Below, in pieces: positions 51,202 through 61,370 of a DNA stretch of 64,000 nt; positions within the stretch are counted from its first letter, which is position 1; the number at the start of each line of letters is the position of its first letter. Origin of the DNA: Flavobacterium sp. JAS (GTDB lineage: Bacteria; Bacteroidota; Bacteroidia; Flavobacteriales; Flavobacteriaceae); the NCBI RefSeq assembly GCF_020991455.1, contig NZ_JAJMOX010000006.1, positions 124,001 to 188,000 on the forward strand. The letters run 5' to 3'. A program made the translations under genes and the position numbers. Under the pieces are notes generated by a model. It was given only the letters and a program-made list of their open reading frames with translations. It made no database searches and had not been told where the DNA came from.

Positions 51202-52236
51202 TTATTTCTTTTCGTTAAATAAATTCAACTCTTTTATCCAATTTGTTTTTCTTTCTAAAAGGAAAATATCAACAAACAATAATAAGAAAGCAAAGCCAAT
51301 GAACCATTGAAATTGCGATTGAAAATCGGCCATTTGAGTGGCTTCAAATTCAGTTTTCTGAATGTTGTTTAAGGCGTTTTTGATATATTCTAAAACCTCC
51401 TTAGTATTTCCGCCATATACATAACCGCCTTTTGTAGCTTTTGCAATGGTTTTTAAACCTTCCTGATTTAGTTTTGTAATAACAGTTTGTCCGTTTTGAT
51501 CTTGTTGATAGCTTTTTACTACGCCATTTTCTTTTAACGGAATTGTACCTCCTTTTTCTGTTCCGATACCAATCGTAATGATTTTCATTCCCATTTTATT
51601 GGCTTCTTCGGCAGCAGCAGAGGCGCCTTCAGAATGATCTTCTCCATCAGAAATCAGAATCAAAAGTTTACTTGTTTTGCTTTTTTCGTCAAAATAAGTT
51701 GATGACATTCTGATCGCTTCATCGAGCGATGTTCCTTGTGATGAAACCATATCCGGAGTCATACTTTGCAGGAACATTTTAGCAACGCTGTAATCAGATG
51801 TAATTGGCAAAACCGGGAAAGCACTTCCCGCATACGCTACAATTCCAATACGGTCATTCCCTAAGTTGTTGATGATTTGCGAAACCAGTTGTTTACTTTT
51901 CTCTAAACGGCTTGGCGCAACATCTTCGGCAAGCATACTTTTAGAAACGTCAACCGCAAAAACAATATCAATTCCTTCGCGTTTTACCGTTTCCATTTTT
52001 GTTCCAATCTTCGGATTCACCAATCCGATAATTAAACAGGCAAGTGCCAAAAGTAATACCGATAATTTTAATACAGGTTTAAAAACAGATCGCTCCGGAC
52101 TCAGTCTTTTTACCATTTCAAGATCACCAAATTCGCGTTGTTTTTTTCTTTTCCAATACATGTTGAAAAGGAAAATACACACCACAATTGGGAGCAATAA
52201 TAAAAGATATAAATATTTTTTTTCGTCTAATTCCAT
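51202..52236 (-). CDS. batB: BatB-like VWA membrane protein
   Basis: 344 aa. Transmembrane helices at about 8-25, 55-75 and near the C-terminus (FQWFIGFAFLLLFVDIFLLE). The VWA domain (about 88-280) has MIDAS motif FAVDVSKSM and ISDGEDHSEG. The middle Lys in DVSKS rather than DVSGS is characteristic of BatB. It is encoded just downstream of BatA. Confidence 0.93.
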   Translation of the reverse strand: MELDEKKYLYLLLLLPIVVCIFLFNMYWKRKKQREFGDLEMVKRLSPERSVFKPVLKLSVLLLALACLIIGLVNPKIGTKMETVKREGIDIVFAVDVSKSMLAEDVAPSRLEKSKQLVSQIINNLGNDRIGIVAYAGSAFPVLPITSDYSVAKMFLQSMTPDMVSSQGTSLDEAIRMSSTYFDEKSKTSKLLILISDGEDHSEGASAAAEEANKMGMKIITIGIGTEKGGTIPLKENGVVKSYQQDQNGQTVITKLNQEGLKTIAKATKGGYVYGGNTKEVLEYIKNALNNIQKTEFEATQMADFQSQFQWFIGFAFLLLFVDIFLLERKTNWIKELNLFNEKK

Positions 52237-52312
52237 ATAATTTTTAAAATTCCAATCTCAAACCGTAGAGATAAATTCCAAATTCCAATTCTGTTGCAAA
52301 TTCCAATCTTTT

Positions 52313-52345
52313 AAATTCCAAATTCCAATTTGTCATTTGGAATTT
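52313..52345. repeat. AAATTCCAAAT inverted repeat
   Basis: AAATTCCAAAT (52313-52323) is inverted at 52335-52345, preceded by further AAATTCCAA copies. It is followed by ACCCGA (52347-52352) / TCGGGT (52357-52362) with a T-run, a common Bacteroidota terminator-like hairpin on the plus strand. Confidence 0.65.
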
Positions 52346-52389
52346 TACCCGAGCTATCGGGTTTTTGGAATTTTTTAATTTTGAAAAAA

Positions 52390-53391
52390 TTAAATAAAGC
52401 TTCTATAAACCGTATTTCTTAAACCTACTTCCAATAATAATAAAAAGGCTGCTAATAAAACAAAAACTCTGTATTTTTCATCGTAATCATAGAATTTTAA
52501 TTCCTGGATTTCAGTAGTTTCTAATTTATTAATCGCGTTGTATATTTCGGCTAATCTGTCATTGCTTGTTGCTCTAAAATAAGTTCCATCAGTTTTGCGA
52601 GCAATACTTTTCATTAATTGTTCGTCGATTTCAACTTTTTGCATTTTATATAAAAATCCTCCATTTGGTGCATAAGCATAAGGAGATTCTGCCATTCCGT
52701 TAGTACCAATTCCAATGGTGTAAACTTTTATTCCGTATTGTTTAGCAATATCAGACGCAGTTTCCGGCTCGATAAATCCGGCATTATTAACACCATCGGT
52801 CATTAAAATCACCACTCGGCTTTTTGCTTTACTGTCTTTAAGACGGTTTACAGCAGTTGCCAATCCCATTCCAATTCCGGTTCCGTCTTGTAAAACCGTA
52901 TCATATTTAATTCCTTTTATCGCTTCTAAGATAATAGCTTTGTCACTTGTAACCGGAGTTTTTGTATAAGCTTCTGAGGCGTATAAAACCAGTCCAACCC
53001 TGTCATTAGGTCTCTCTCCAACAAAATCTGCGGCTACTCTTTTTAAAGCTTCCATACGGTTTGGCTTTAAATCTTTTGCCAGCATACTTCCTGAAACGTC
53101 AATTGCAAGAACAATATCAATTCCTTTTGTGGTTTTAGTCTGACTGCTAATATCAACTGTTCTTGGTCTAGCCAAAGCAATAATTAACGAACATAAGGCT
53201 ATAATTCTAAAAACGTATAAACAAGGTTTTAATTTCGTCAACAGCGATTCGCTATTTTTGAAACCTTGCGTCGAACTCATTTTTAAAGTAGGTGACTGTT
53301 GATTTCGTTTCCAAAAGAACCAAGCGATCGCAATAGGAATCAATAGAAACAACCAAAAAAATTCTGGGTTTAAAAAAGTTATCTTATCCAT
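52390..53391 (-). CDS. batA: BatA-like VWA membrane protein
   Basis: 333 aa. N-terminal helices (about 10-27 and 57-75), a VWA domain (about 88-285) with intact MIDAS LAIDVSGSM and MTDGVNNAG, and a C-terminal membrane helix (VFVLLAAFLLLLEVGL). Its start overlaps the stop of the upstream gene by one base, so translation is coupled. Confidence 0.94.
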   Translation of the reverse strand: MDKITFLNPEFFWLFLLIPIAIAWFFWKRNQQSPTLKMSSTQGFKNSESLLTKLKPCLYVFRIIALCSLIIALARPRTVDISSQTKTTKGIDIVLAIDVSGSMLAKDLKPNRMEALKRVAADFVGERPNDRVGLVLYASEAYTKTPVTSDKAIILEAIKGIKYDTVLQDGTGIGMGLATAVNRLKDSKAKSRVVILMTDGVNNAGFIEPETASDIAKQYGIKVYTIGIGTNGMAESPYAYAPNGGFLYKMQKVEIDEQLMKSIARKTDGTYFRATSNDRLAEIYNAINKLETTEIQELKFYDYDEKYRVFVLLAAFLLLLEVGLRNTVYRSFI

Positions 53392-55025
53392 TAGTTGCTC
53401 GCTTTTTGAAGTTCAACAGAATTTAAAATTCGGTCTGTAATATCATTTGCATAAGTATCACCTTCCTGATGTAAGATCACAATTTGCTGTAATCCCTGAT
53501 CTTGTTTGAAAAGCAAAATTTCATAATATGCTTTTGAACTTGTTTTGTCAACCGGATTTAAAACTGTCATTGTTCCGTATCCTTTTAATCCCTGAATACC
53601 TTGATTGGTTTGAAAATCTTCTTGTTTAACAATAATATTTTGTCCGCCCTGAGCTTCAATTACTTTTAGAGATCCTTCTAAAGCTTTTGCTAAATCAAGT
53701 TCCACAGGATTTTTGAATTTACTTGTTGAAACTGCAATATAAAAGTTGTCAATCATACTTCCGTAAACAAAAAGCTGCATTTCTTTAATTAGCGCCATTG
53801 TTTCTTTTGGTAAGAATTTTTGAGTATCCATTCGTTTTAAAACTTTGGGAGTTTCAATAAGAACAGCAGGATTTCCGTAAGCACTTTTTACCCATTCTCC
53901 TTCTAATAATTCTTTAGACGGATGTCCAATAACGTTGTCTTTTACGTAATTGAAACCTTTGGTAGCAATAAAGAATGTTGTTGTAGCAAATATTAAGAAT
54001 ACAACAGTTCCTATAGCAATTGCAATACGTTTGTTGCGTTTTTTTAGCAGTTGTTGTTTGATTTGTTTTTGTCTCTGAGCTTCGTTTAATAATTGGTCCT
54101 CTTCTTCAGTCTCAACTTCAGTTGGAATTGCATTATCAAGCGTCAGAATTACTCTTTGAATTTTATTTCTGTCTTCGGTAATTTCAAATTCTAAAGGTTT
54201 AGATTTTGCGAATTTTACCAAATCCGCCTGACGTAAAACACGCTCCAGATTCTCAACCGTTTCAGGAGTCAGCGTCATTTTCTTTTTGGTAGAAGCCGTT
54301 CTGATCGCCTGAATCAATTCAGATGTTGTGCTTTCCATTGCCGGAATATGAATTGCTTCTTCAATATAATTACGGGCAATATCAGTCAGTTCACTATAAT
54401 ATTCTTTGATTTCACCTTTTTGAACCAATTCTTTTTGCTCCAGATTGTTTAGCAAACTTGTCGCTTTTTCGATAGGAGTTTTATAAACTTCTTCTTCGAT
54501 TTTTTTCAATTGACGTTTTTTAACGTACCAATATACAAAAGCTCCAATGGCAAGAATAACGATAAAAATCAAAAGATAAATCCACCAATTTCCCATTCCG
54601 CTGTCAGCAGCAGTAATGTCTTTGATATCGTACATCTTTTGTTGTAACGTATCGACTTTTACATTGGCAACTTCAACACGAATAGAATCTGATAAATATG
54701 GCTGTTTGTCAATTAAAATCTTAATACTCGGAATGGTATATTTTCCGGAATCAAATTGTGTTAAACCATATTTTTTGATTAATTCGTAAGTGTCGTTTTT
54801 CTTCACTGTATCAATTGGATACGACTGAATTACTTCAAGTTGTCCAATAGTTTTTAGTTTAGGAAAAACAACTTTCGACTTTGAACTGACAACCGTTTTA
54901 AGCGTTAACTTAAACTCGGCTCCAATTTTATTTTTTGTAGTATCAATACTGGTCTCCACTTGTTTTTGCTGGGCAAAAATAGAGGAGGAGAGTAAAAATA
55001 GAAATATGTAAAATTTTAATTTCAT
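53391..55025 (-). CDS. Bat-operon membrane protein (544 aa)
   Basis: Signal peptide (1-18), then a periplasmic beta-domain related to BatD (about 20-135; GAEFKLTLKTVVSSKSKVVFP). A transmembrane helix near 146-166 (WWIYLLIFIVILAIGAFVYW), a cytoplasmic helical DUF4381-like region (about 180-330), a second membrane helix near 335-355 and a C-terminal periplasmic domain follow. It sits between the DUF58 and batA genes, the usual place for a conserved uncharacterised Bat partner. I assign no specific activity. Confidence 0.85.
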   Translation of the reverse strand: MKLKFYIFLFLLSSSIFAQQKQVETSIDTTKNKIGAEFKLTLKTVVSSKSKVVFPKLKTIGQLEVIQSYPIDTVKKNDTYELIKKYGLTQFDSGKYTIPSIKILIDKQPYLSDSIRVEVANVKVDTLQQKMYDIKDITAADSGMGNWWIYLLIFIVILAIGAFVYWYVKKRQLKKIEEEVYKTPIEKATSLLNNLEQKELVQKGEIKEYYSELTDIARNYIEEAIHIPAMESTTSELIQAIRTASTKKKMTLTPETVENLERVLRQADLVKFAKSKPLEFEITEDRNKIQRVILTLDNAIPTEVETEEEDQLLNEAQRQKQIKQQLLKKRNKRIAIAIGTVVFLIFATTTFFIATKGFNYVKDNVIGHPSKELLEGEWVKSAYGNPAVLIETPKVLKRMDTQKFLPKETMALIKEMQLFVYGSMIDNFYIAVSTSKFKNPVELDLAKALEGSLKVIEAQGGQNIIVKQEDFQTNQGIQGLKGYGTMTVLNPVDKTSSKAYYEILLFKQDQGLQQIVILHQEGDTYANDITDRILNSVELQKASN

Positions 55026-55141
55026 TTGATTTTTGATTCAGATTTTAGTCTAAAACGACTGCTTAAAATGGCACGCGGATGACGCGGATTTAAGCAGATT
55101 TTATTTTTGGATATTTATTTTAAAATCTAATACTCTAAATA

Positions 55142-56005
55142 TTAACGTGATTTAAAGTAACCTAATAATTTTGTTACGTAATTTTCGTCAACTCTTGTAT
55201 TTACAACACCTGCACCCGATTTACTAAAAATATCTTTGAAATAATTTACTCTTTCATGATAGTGTTTTTCATAATTCATTCGCACTGTTTTTGAACCTGT
55301 ATCAACCAATTGAATTTTTCCGGTTTCGGCATCAAGCATGGATACCATTCCTAAATTCGGAATTTTTTCTTCACGAATATCATACACACGAACTCCTGTA
55401 ATATCATGTTTTTTAGACGCGATTTTTAAAGTATGCTCATAATCTTCAGACATGAAATCGGAAATCATAAAAACGATAGCTTTCTTTTTCTGAGTTCCGG
55501 ATAAAAACTTCAAGGCTTGTGCAATATCGGTTTTGTGGCTTTTTGGTTCGAATTCGATTAATTCACGAATGATTCTCAAAACATGCGAACGACCTTTTTT
55601 GGGCGGAATATACAACTCTACATTGTCAGAGAATAATATTAAACCAATTTTGTCATTATTTTGTGTAGCCGAAAAAGCCATCGTTGCCGCAATTTCGGTG
55701 ACGATGTCTTTTTTAAATTGACTTTTTGAGCCAAAACCTTCAGAACCAGAAATGTCAACCATTAAAACCATGGTCAACTCTCTTTCTTCTTCAAAAACTT
55801 TTACGTGGGCTTCATTGTAGCGTGCAGTTACATTCCAATCGATGTTACGAATGTCGTCGCCATATTGGTATTGACGTACTTCACTAAAAGTCATCCCGCG
55901 TCCTTTAAATGAAGAGTGGTATTCTCCCGAAAAGATGTGATTACTCAATCTTTTGGTTTTGATTTCTATTTTCCGTACTTTTTTTAAAAGCTCTTTTGTA
56001 TCCAT
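55142..56005 (-). CDS. DUF58 family protein
   Basis: 287 aa with no membrane segments. DUF58 signature: FSGEYHSSFKGRGMTFSEVRQYQYGDDIRNIDWNVTARYNEAHVKVFEEER (about residues 25-75). It continues into a VWA-like fold: VLMVDISGSEGFG and FMISDFMSEDYEHTL. DUF58 proteins pair with MoxR ATPases, whose gene lies 80 bases upstream. Confidence 0.95.
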   Translation of the reverse strand: MDTKELLKKVRKIEIKTKRLSNHIFSGEYHSSFKGRGMTFSEVRQYQYGDDIRNIDWNVTARYNEAHVKVFEEERELTMVLMVDISGSEGFGSKSQFKKDIVTEIAATMAFSATQNNDKIGLILFSDNVELYIPPKKGRSHVLRIIRELIEFEPKSHKTDIAQALKFLSGTQKKKAIVFMISDFMSEDYEHTLKIASKKHDITGVRVYDIREEKIPNLGMVSMLDAETGKIQLVDTGSKTVRMNYEKHYHERVNYFKDIFSKSGAGVVNTRVDENYVTKLLGYFKSR

Positions 56006-56027
56006 TTTATTTGTTTAAAGTTTAAAA

Positions 56028-56072
56028 GTTTCAAGTTTCAAGTTGGCTTTACAGCAACCTGAAACTTGAAAC
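56028..56072. repeat. GTTTCAAGTTTCAAGTTG inverted repeat
   Basis: GTTTCAAGTTTCAAGTTG (56028-56045) is inverted at 56055-56072 with one mismatch. Related to the dyad at 9224-9257. Confidence 0.7.
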
Positions 56073-56085
56073 ATTAAACAAATTT

Positions 56086-57090
56086 TTAAGGTACTTCAAT
56101 CTCGTTTACGATTTTGTTGATAATGTCTACAGAAGTAATGTTTTCGGCTTCAGCTTCATACGTTATTCCAACTCTGTGACGTAAAACATCATGTACAACT
56201 GCGCGAACATCTTCTGGAATTACATATCCACGACGTTTGATAAAAGCGTAACATTTTGCTGCATTAGCTAAATTGATACTTCCACGTGGTGATGCTCCAA
56301 AACTAATAAGAGGTTTTAAGTCTGCAAGTTTGTACTTCTCTGGATAACGAGTAGCAAAGATGATATCTAGAATATATTTTTCGATTTTTTCGTCCATGTA
56401 TACTTCACGGACAGCTTCTTGTGCACGTAAAATTTGTTCTACAGAAACTACTGGATTTACTTTTTCGTAAGATCCTTTTAAGTTTTGGCGAATTACAAAA
56501 CGCTCTTCGTCAATTTTTGGGTAATCAATTACGGTTTTAAGCATAAAACGGTCAACTTGCGCTTCCGGAAGTTGGTATGTTCCTTCTTGCTCAACAGGGT
56601 TTTGAGTTGCAAGTACTAAAAACGGACGATCAAGTTTGAAAGTCGTGTCGCCAATAGTTACTTGTTTTTCCTGCATCGCCTCCAAAAGTGCTGACTGAAC
56701 CTTTGCCGGAGCACGGTTAATCTCATCGGCAAGGACGAAATTAGCGAAGATTGGCCCTTTTTTAATTGAGAACTCGTTTGCTTTGATGTTATAAATCATC
56801 GTTCCAATAACATCGGCAGGTAATAAGTCGGGAGTAAACTGAATACGACTGAATGAACCCTGAATCGCTTGTGACAAAGTATTTATTGCTAAAGTTTTTG
56901 CCAATCCGGGAACACCTTCAAGCAAAATATGCCCTTGTCCTAAAAGTCCAATTAGTAAACGTTCGACCATATGTTTCTGGCCCACAATAACTTTGTTCAT
57001 CTCCATTGTAAGAAGGTCTATAAAAGCACTTTCTCTTTCAATTTTCTCATTTATCGCTCTAATGTCTAAAGTCGTTGTATTTTCTTCCAT
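56086..57090 (-). CDS. MoxR-family AAA+ ATPase
   Basis: 334 aa. Walker A GVPGLAKTLA (about residues 60-69), Walker B FVLADEINRAP, sensor 1 ATQNPVEQEG, and the C-terminal lid with GASPRGSINLANAAKCYAF. It is the first gene of the Bat operon (moxR, DUF58, 544-aa protein, batA, batB, batC, batD, batE). MoxR ATPases are thought to act as chaperones with VWA partners. Confidence 0.96.
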   Translation of the reverse strand: MEENTTTLDIRAINEKIERESAFIDLLTMEMNKVIVGQKHMVERLLIGLLGQGHILLEGVPGLAKTLAINTLSQAIQGSFSRIQFTPDLLPADVIGTMIYNIKANEFSIKKGPIFANFVLADEINRAPAKVQSALLEAMQEKQVTIGDTTFKLDRPFLVLATQNPVEQEGTYQLPEAQVDRFMLKTVIDYPKIDEERFVIRQNLKGSYEKVNPVVSVEQILRAQEAVREVYMDEKIEKYILDIIFATRYPEKYKLADLKPLISFGASPRGSINLANAAKCYAFIKRRGYVIPEDVRAVVHDVLRHRVGITYEAEAENITSVDIINKIVNEIEVP

Positions 57091-57313
57091 ATAAATATTT
57101 TTAAAACCTTTTTAAAACGTTGATTTTTATGCCTTACTTTTGAGAGTGCAAATTGAATATTTTTTGAGAAGTAAGATGTTAAAGAATGGTTAAAACTTCG
57201 ACCAAAGACCTAATTTTAAGGACGAATTGGGAATCTATTTTTATATTTTTAAGAACTTTGATGATTATGCTTTAGAAAAGCATATTTATTACCAAAAATA
57301 ACGCAATAAAACC

Positions 57314-58189
57314 ATGAGTAAAACAGCATTATCGCCTATAATTTCGGGCACTATGAATTGGGGTGTTTGGGATAAAAACCTTACACTTAAGGAAATGGAA
57401 AACATGATACAAATTTGTATCGAAAACAAAATTACAACTTTTGATCACGCCGACATTTACGGAGCTTATACCACCGAAGCTGATTTTGGAAAAGCATTTC
57501 ATGCCAGCAAAATTGCGCGCGAAAAATTACAATTAATTACCAAATGCGGTATTCAGATGATTGCTGAAAATCGCTCGGAGAACAAAATCAAACATTACGA
57601 TTATTCTAAAGAATATATTATTTGGTCTGTTGAAGAATCTTTAAAGAAGCTGAAAACAGATTATGTTGATGTTTTTTTATTGCACAGACCTAGTCCGTTG
57701 ATGCAGGCAGATGAAATTGCAGAAGCAGTTGAGAAATTAAAATCTGAAGGGAAAATTATTGACTTTGGACTTTCAAATTTCACCAGTTCTCAAACCGAAT
57801 TGATTCGTCAGAAAACAGAAGTTAGTTATAATCAGGTGCAATTTTCAGCTACTCATTTTGAAGCGATGACCGATGGAAGTTTAGATTATATGCAAACGCA
57901 CGGAATTCGCCCGTTGTCATGGAATCCGCTTGGAACAGTTTTTAGAGAAGACACTAAGAAAACACGTCGTTTGAAAAAACTATTTGCCGAATTGGTTCAA
58001 AAATATGGTTTTGGGTCTGATACCCTTTTGTTGGCCTGGATTTTAAAACATCCGGCAGGAGTAATTCCGATTGCGGGAACTGTAAATATTGCCAGAATTC
58101 AGTCGCTGATGAAAGCCGTTGAGTTAGAAATGGAGAAAGAAGACTGGTTCGCCATCTGGACAGAAAGTATGGGCGATGATGTACCTTAA
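57314..58189 (+). CDS. Aldo/keto reductase
   Basis: 291 aa (beta/alpha)8 NADPH reductase of the YdhF-like group. The catalytic tetrad is visible: Asp and Tyr of TTFDHADIYGAY, Lys of ITKCGIQ, His of LLHRPSPLM. The cofactor pocket is VIPIAGTVNIARIQ. It is divergent from the Bat operon and shares no obvious function with it. Substrate unknown. Confidence 0.95.
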   Translation: MSKTALSPIISGTMNWGVWDKNLTLKEMENMIQICIENKITTFDHADIYGAYTTEADFGKAFHASKIAREKLQLITKCGIQMIAENRSENKIKHYDYSKEYIIWSVEESLKKLKTDYVDVFLLHRPSPLMQADEIAEAVEKLKSEGKIIDFGLSNFTSSQTELIRQKTEVSYNQVQFSATHFEAMTDGSLDYMQTHGIRPLSWNPLGTVFREDTKKTRRLKKLFAELVQKYGFGSDTLLLAWILKHPAGVIPIAGTVNIARIQSLMKAVELEMEKEDWFAIWTESMGDDVP

Positions 58190-58209
58190 TCTATAAAGTT
58201 ATATTGATA

Positions 58210-58250
58210 AAAAAACAGCTATACTTAATATTTAGGTATAGCTGTTTTTT
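58210..58250. terminator. Bidirectional terminator
   Basis: AAAAAACAGCTATAC (58210-58224) pairs with GTATAGCTGTTTTTT (58236-58250); T-tracts on both strands; convergent genes. Confidence 0.85.
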
Positions 58251-58270
58251 TTTATATCTGAATAAATTAT

Positions 58271-59077
58271 TTATTGTAAAGTCAGAGTATTCATGTTTGT
58301 AATTTGCCCGTTGACAACCACTACATTTGGAACTACTAAAGGCGGTAATGCCGAGCTCACGTCTGGTGTGATGGTTACCGTATAAGTTCCTGCTGGAATT
58401 CCGTTTAGCTGAAAAGCACCCAATTCATTTGTATAAGCTGATACTGTTGCATCGCCAACCTGAACTGATACTAAAGACTGAACAGCAATTGGGTTTACAA
58501 TTCCTTTGATTGCGCCAGATGTAGCTGTCGTAGAAACTCTGATTACGGGATGTAAGTTGTAATTGCCAGAGCCGCCAGCCTGAACGACAACAGAATGTTC
58601 TACATCAAAATCTAATAAAAAATCATAAGTTGCACCTGATACAAGTGTTTGATTAACTTGTAGTTTTAAACCTGATTGTTGAGCACTTGGAGTTTTTAAA
58701 GGATAAGTTGTACCATCTTTAACAACCGTATTATGCTCGCCAAGAACCAATCTTATTTGACCTAAAAATCCTGAAGGAACTTGATTATCTGCTAAAAGAA
58801 CATTTACACCGCCTGTTAAATCAAGCAAATTGTAGATACCTGGGGTTATATTTCCGATGCTAACCCATCCGTCCTCATCGGTTTCTGCATTGCTTTTAAT
58901 TTTAACATCTAATACTTCAACGTTTACTTCGTCGTAATCGCCTGGAGCATCACTCATTCTTACGCTAACTTTTGAAGTTTGAGCGTTGTTGTCATCATTA
59001 CTGTTACAACTTGTAAGAAATAAGCAAAGCAACAATGTCAGGAGAAGTATTTCTAAATTAAGTTTTACTTTTTTCAT
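58271..59077 (-). CDS. DUF4382 domain lipoprotein
   Basis: 268 aa. Lipobox LFLTSC (Cys24). A DUF4382 domain (about 35-185) contains VSVRMSDAPGDYDEVNVEVLDVKI and GQIRLVLGEHNTVV, then a C-terminal carboxypeptidase-regulatory-like beta domain (about 190-260; GAFQLNGIPAGTYTVTI). Likely surface- or periplasm-anchored; the role of DUF4382 is unknown to me. Confidence 0.9.
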   Translation of the reverse strand: MKKVKLNLEILLLTLLLCLFLTSCNSNDDNNAQTSKVSVRMSDAPGDYDEVNVEVLDVKIKSNAETDEDGWVSIGNITPGIYNLLDLTGGVNVLLADNQVPSGFLGQIRLVLGEHNTVVKDGTTYPLKTPSAQQSGLKLQVNQTLVSGATYDFLLDFDVEHSVVVQAGGSGNYNLHPVIRVSTTATSGAIKGIVNPIAVQSLVSVQVGDATVSAYTNELGAFQLNGIPAGTYTVTITPDVSSALPPLVVPNVVVVNGQITNMNTLTLQ

Positions 59078-59217
59078 GACTTTCTTTTTTTTAAATTAGT
59101 AAATTAATAACGCAGAATAAAATTCATTTAGTGTATTTATGCTGTAGTTTTGTAGATATTTTAATCGAATTTTAAGGAAAAAGTTTGATTATCTCTTAAA
59201 AGTAGGAAATTTAAACC

Positions 59218-59973
59218 ATGAAAAAAACTGTATTAATAACTGGAGCCACAAGCGGAATTGGAAAAGCAACTGCACAAATATTGGCTAAGAATAACTATAA
59301 AATTGTCCTTTGCGGAAGACGTATCGATCGTTTAACGGAATTAGAAAAAGAACTTTCGGCTTTTACAGAAGTGCATTCTTTGTCTTTTGATGTTCGTGAT
59401 AAAAATGCGGCTTTTGATAGTATTAATAATTTACCTGAGGAGTTTTCTTCAATTGATGTTTTAATTAATAATGCTGGAAATGCGCACGGTTTAGACCCAA
59501 TCCAGAACGGAGATGTTGACGATTGGGATGCTATGATTGATATTAATGTAAAAGGTCTTTTGTATGTTTCGAAAGCGGTAATGCCAAAAATGATCGAAAA
59601 AAAATCGGGTCATATTATCAATATTGGATCAACGGCTGCAAAAGAAGTTTATCCAAACGGAAATGTATATTGTGCCTCAAAACATGCAGTTGATGCCATT
59701 ACACAAGGAATGCGAATTGACTTGAATCCGTACGGAATTAGAGTTGGAGGAATTCATCCCGGAATGGTTGCTACCGAATTTAGTGAAGTCCGTTTTAAAG
59801 GTGATGTCGAAAGAGCTTCAAATGTGTACAAAGGATTTGATCCGCTACAGGCAGAAGATATTGCCGATATTATTCATTTTGTAATTTCAAGACCGTATCA
59901 CGTAAATATTGCCGATTTGGTTGTGATGAGTACAGCGCAAGCGTCTTCGACGATTGTTAAAAAGAATATTTAA
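59218..59973 (+). CDS. Short-chain dehydrogenase/reductase (YdfG-like)
   Basis: 251 aa classical SDR. Cofactor motif TGATSGIGKATA (residues 7-18), NNAG at about 85-88, catalytic Ser in NIGSTAAKE and YCASK (Tyr and Lys). The closest described type is YdfG, a 3-hydroxy acid/serine dehydrogenase, but substrate is not decided by sequence. A repeat-rich gap follows. Confidence 0.95.
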   Translation: MKKTVLITGATSGIGKATAQILAKNNYKIVLCGRRIDRLTELEKELSAFTEVHSLSFDVRDKNAAFDSINNLPEEFSSIDVLINNAGNAHGLDPIQNGDVDDWDAMIDINVKGLLYVSKAVMPKMIEKKSGHIINIGSTAAKEVYPNGNVYCASKHAVDAITQGMRIDLNPYGIRVGGIHPGMVATEFSEVRFKGDVERASNVYKGFDPLQAEDIADIIHFVISRPYHVNIADLVVMSTAQASSTIVKKNI

Positions 59974-59974
59974 A

Positions 59975-60081
59975 ATTAGATTGTTAGACTTCTTAGAAAG
60001 TTAGATCTTTAGATTAATTTAGAATCTGAAAATCAAATAGTCCAACAATCTAAGAAGTCTAAAAATCTAAGAAGTCTAAAA
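59975..60081. repeat. TTAGACTTCTTAG dyad
   Basis: TTAGATTGTTAGACTTCTTAG on the left is inverted as CTAAGAAGTCTAA and CCAACAATCTAAG on the right, the latter followed by a tandem copy. Fills the SDR-AlbA_2 gap. Confidence 0.6.
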
Positions 60082-60083
60082 AG

Positions 60084-61241
60084 ATGATCAACAAGCGCCT
60101 TTTAATAAAAAATCTCCTGGCTCATAATGATGAGAGCAGTTTTTATGACAAAAAAAGGCAGTTGAATTTACATTCGCGTGAAGGAAAAGGGAAATTTCTG
60201 AAACACATTTGTGCGTTGTCAAATTCAAATCCAACCAATAATTCTTATATCGTTGTTGGGGTAGAAGATCAGGATAACGAAATTGTAGGCGACGATTTCT
60301 TCGACGATAGCAGAATTCAGAATCTTGTCAACGCTTTTCTGGAAAATCCGCCTAAGATTCAATATGAAAATGTGCCGTTCCCGAATCTTCCGAAAGATAA
60401 AGTTGTGGGATTGGTTACAATTAAACCCAAAAGCAAAATATCGTATTTCAAAAAAGGAATTCATACAACTCCGGCCAATAGTATTTTTATTAGACGAGGA
60501 AGTAATTCGATTCCTTTAGAAATTACTGAAGAAGTTGAAAAAAATTATCAAAATACAGAAACGGTAATCGATATCGAAAATAGTTCGCGAAATAGTATCC
60601 AATATACACTTGACGGCGTTATCGATTTTATGAATTTCAGACACAAAGACATGTCGCCTAAATATCATGTTTTTAAAGAATTGTTTGTGATTTGCTGGGC
60701 GGGAGTTCCTAAAAAATCCCGAGATAAAACATTCTTGTCCCGAGTTGATATTGAGCTGATAAACGAACAAATTAAACTTTTTTACTCGGCTCAGGATGTT
60801 GTTACGATAGTTTTTGACGACGATAGTTTTACCATTACAGAATATGTTCCGCTAGGTTTGAATGACAAAACGAGTTATTATCCTTTAGAGAAACAAACGA
60901 TTCATTTTTTCGACAACGGATATTATAAAATTGATCGCGAAATGCTTTTTCAACCTCCGGAATTCAATCGGAAAATGCTGTACCATATTTATAATTCGAA
61001 TATGTCATTGCTTCAAAAACTCCAAAAAGGAATTCCTTTATCAGAACGTGAATTAAAAGATCTGGAAAATCTTCCGTCAACTTTTATGATTTGTTATTTG
61101 AACGGTTTTGATGATGCGAAACAAAAACTGATCGACGCAAAATTACTTCTGAAACCTTTTGGGAATATCTATTTGTCTTTTAAAGAAGCATTGAGGATTT
61201 TGAGAAAGATGAAGTATGATTTTCAGGAAGGTTCAAAGTAG
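60084..61241 (+). CDS. AlbA_2 (Schlafen-like) domain protein
   Basis: 385 aa. The N-terminal AlbA_2 domain (about 20-150) has REGKGKFLKHICALSNSNP, SYIVVGVEDQDNEIVGDD, and SIFIRRGSNSIPLE. The rest (about 150-385) is a helical region without a recognised motif. AlbA_2 proteins bind nucleic acid or ATP and include transcription regulators and Schlafen-type nucleases; the acidic Schlafen nuclease triad is not apparent to me. No toxin partner gene is adjacent. Confidence 0.85.
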   Translation: MINKRLLIKNLLAHNDESSFYDKKRQLNLHSREGKGKFLKHICALSNSNPTNNSYIVVGVEDQDNEIVGDDFFDDSRIQNLVNAFLENPPKIQYENVPFPNLPKDKVVGLVTIKPKSKISYFKKGIHTTPANSIFIRRGSNSIPLEITEEVEKNYQNTETVIDIENSSRNSIQYTLDGVIDFMNFRHKDMSPKYHVFKELFVICWAGVPKKSRDKTFLSRVDIELINEQIKLFYSAQDVVTIVFDDDSFTITEYVPLGLNDKTSYYPLEKQTIHFFDNGYYKIDREMLFQPPEFNRKMLYHIYNSNMSLLQKLQKGIPLSERELKDLENLPSTFMICYLNGFDDAKQKLIDAKLLLKPFGNIYLSFKEALRILRKMKYDFQEGSK

Positions 61242-61370
61242 CAGAGGTTCAGAGGGGCAAAGGTTTTCTGTAGAGACGCACAGCAGTATGTCTAACTCAA
61301 AGTTTTTTTTTGAATAGTTTATAATTAGCCAATGTAAATCGGCTTTAGCCAAATTATTTTTCAAACAAAA

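Noticed and set aside
60084..61241. AlbA_2 protein as part of an anti-phage defence system
   Set aside because: There are no adjacent nuclease, ATPase or toxin partners; it stands alone between an SDR and a lipoprotein gene.
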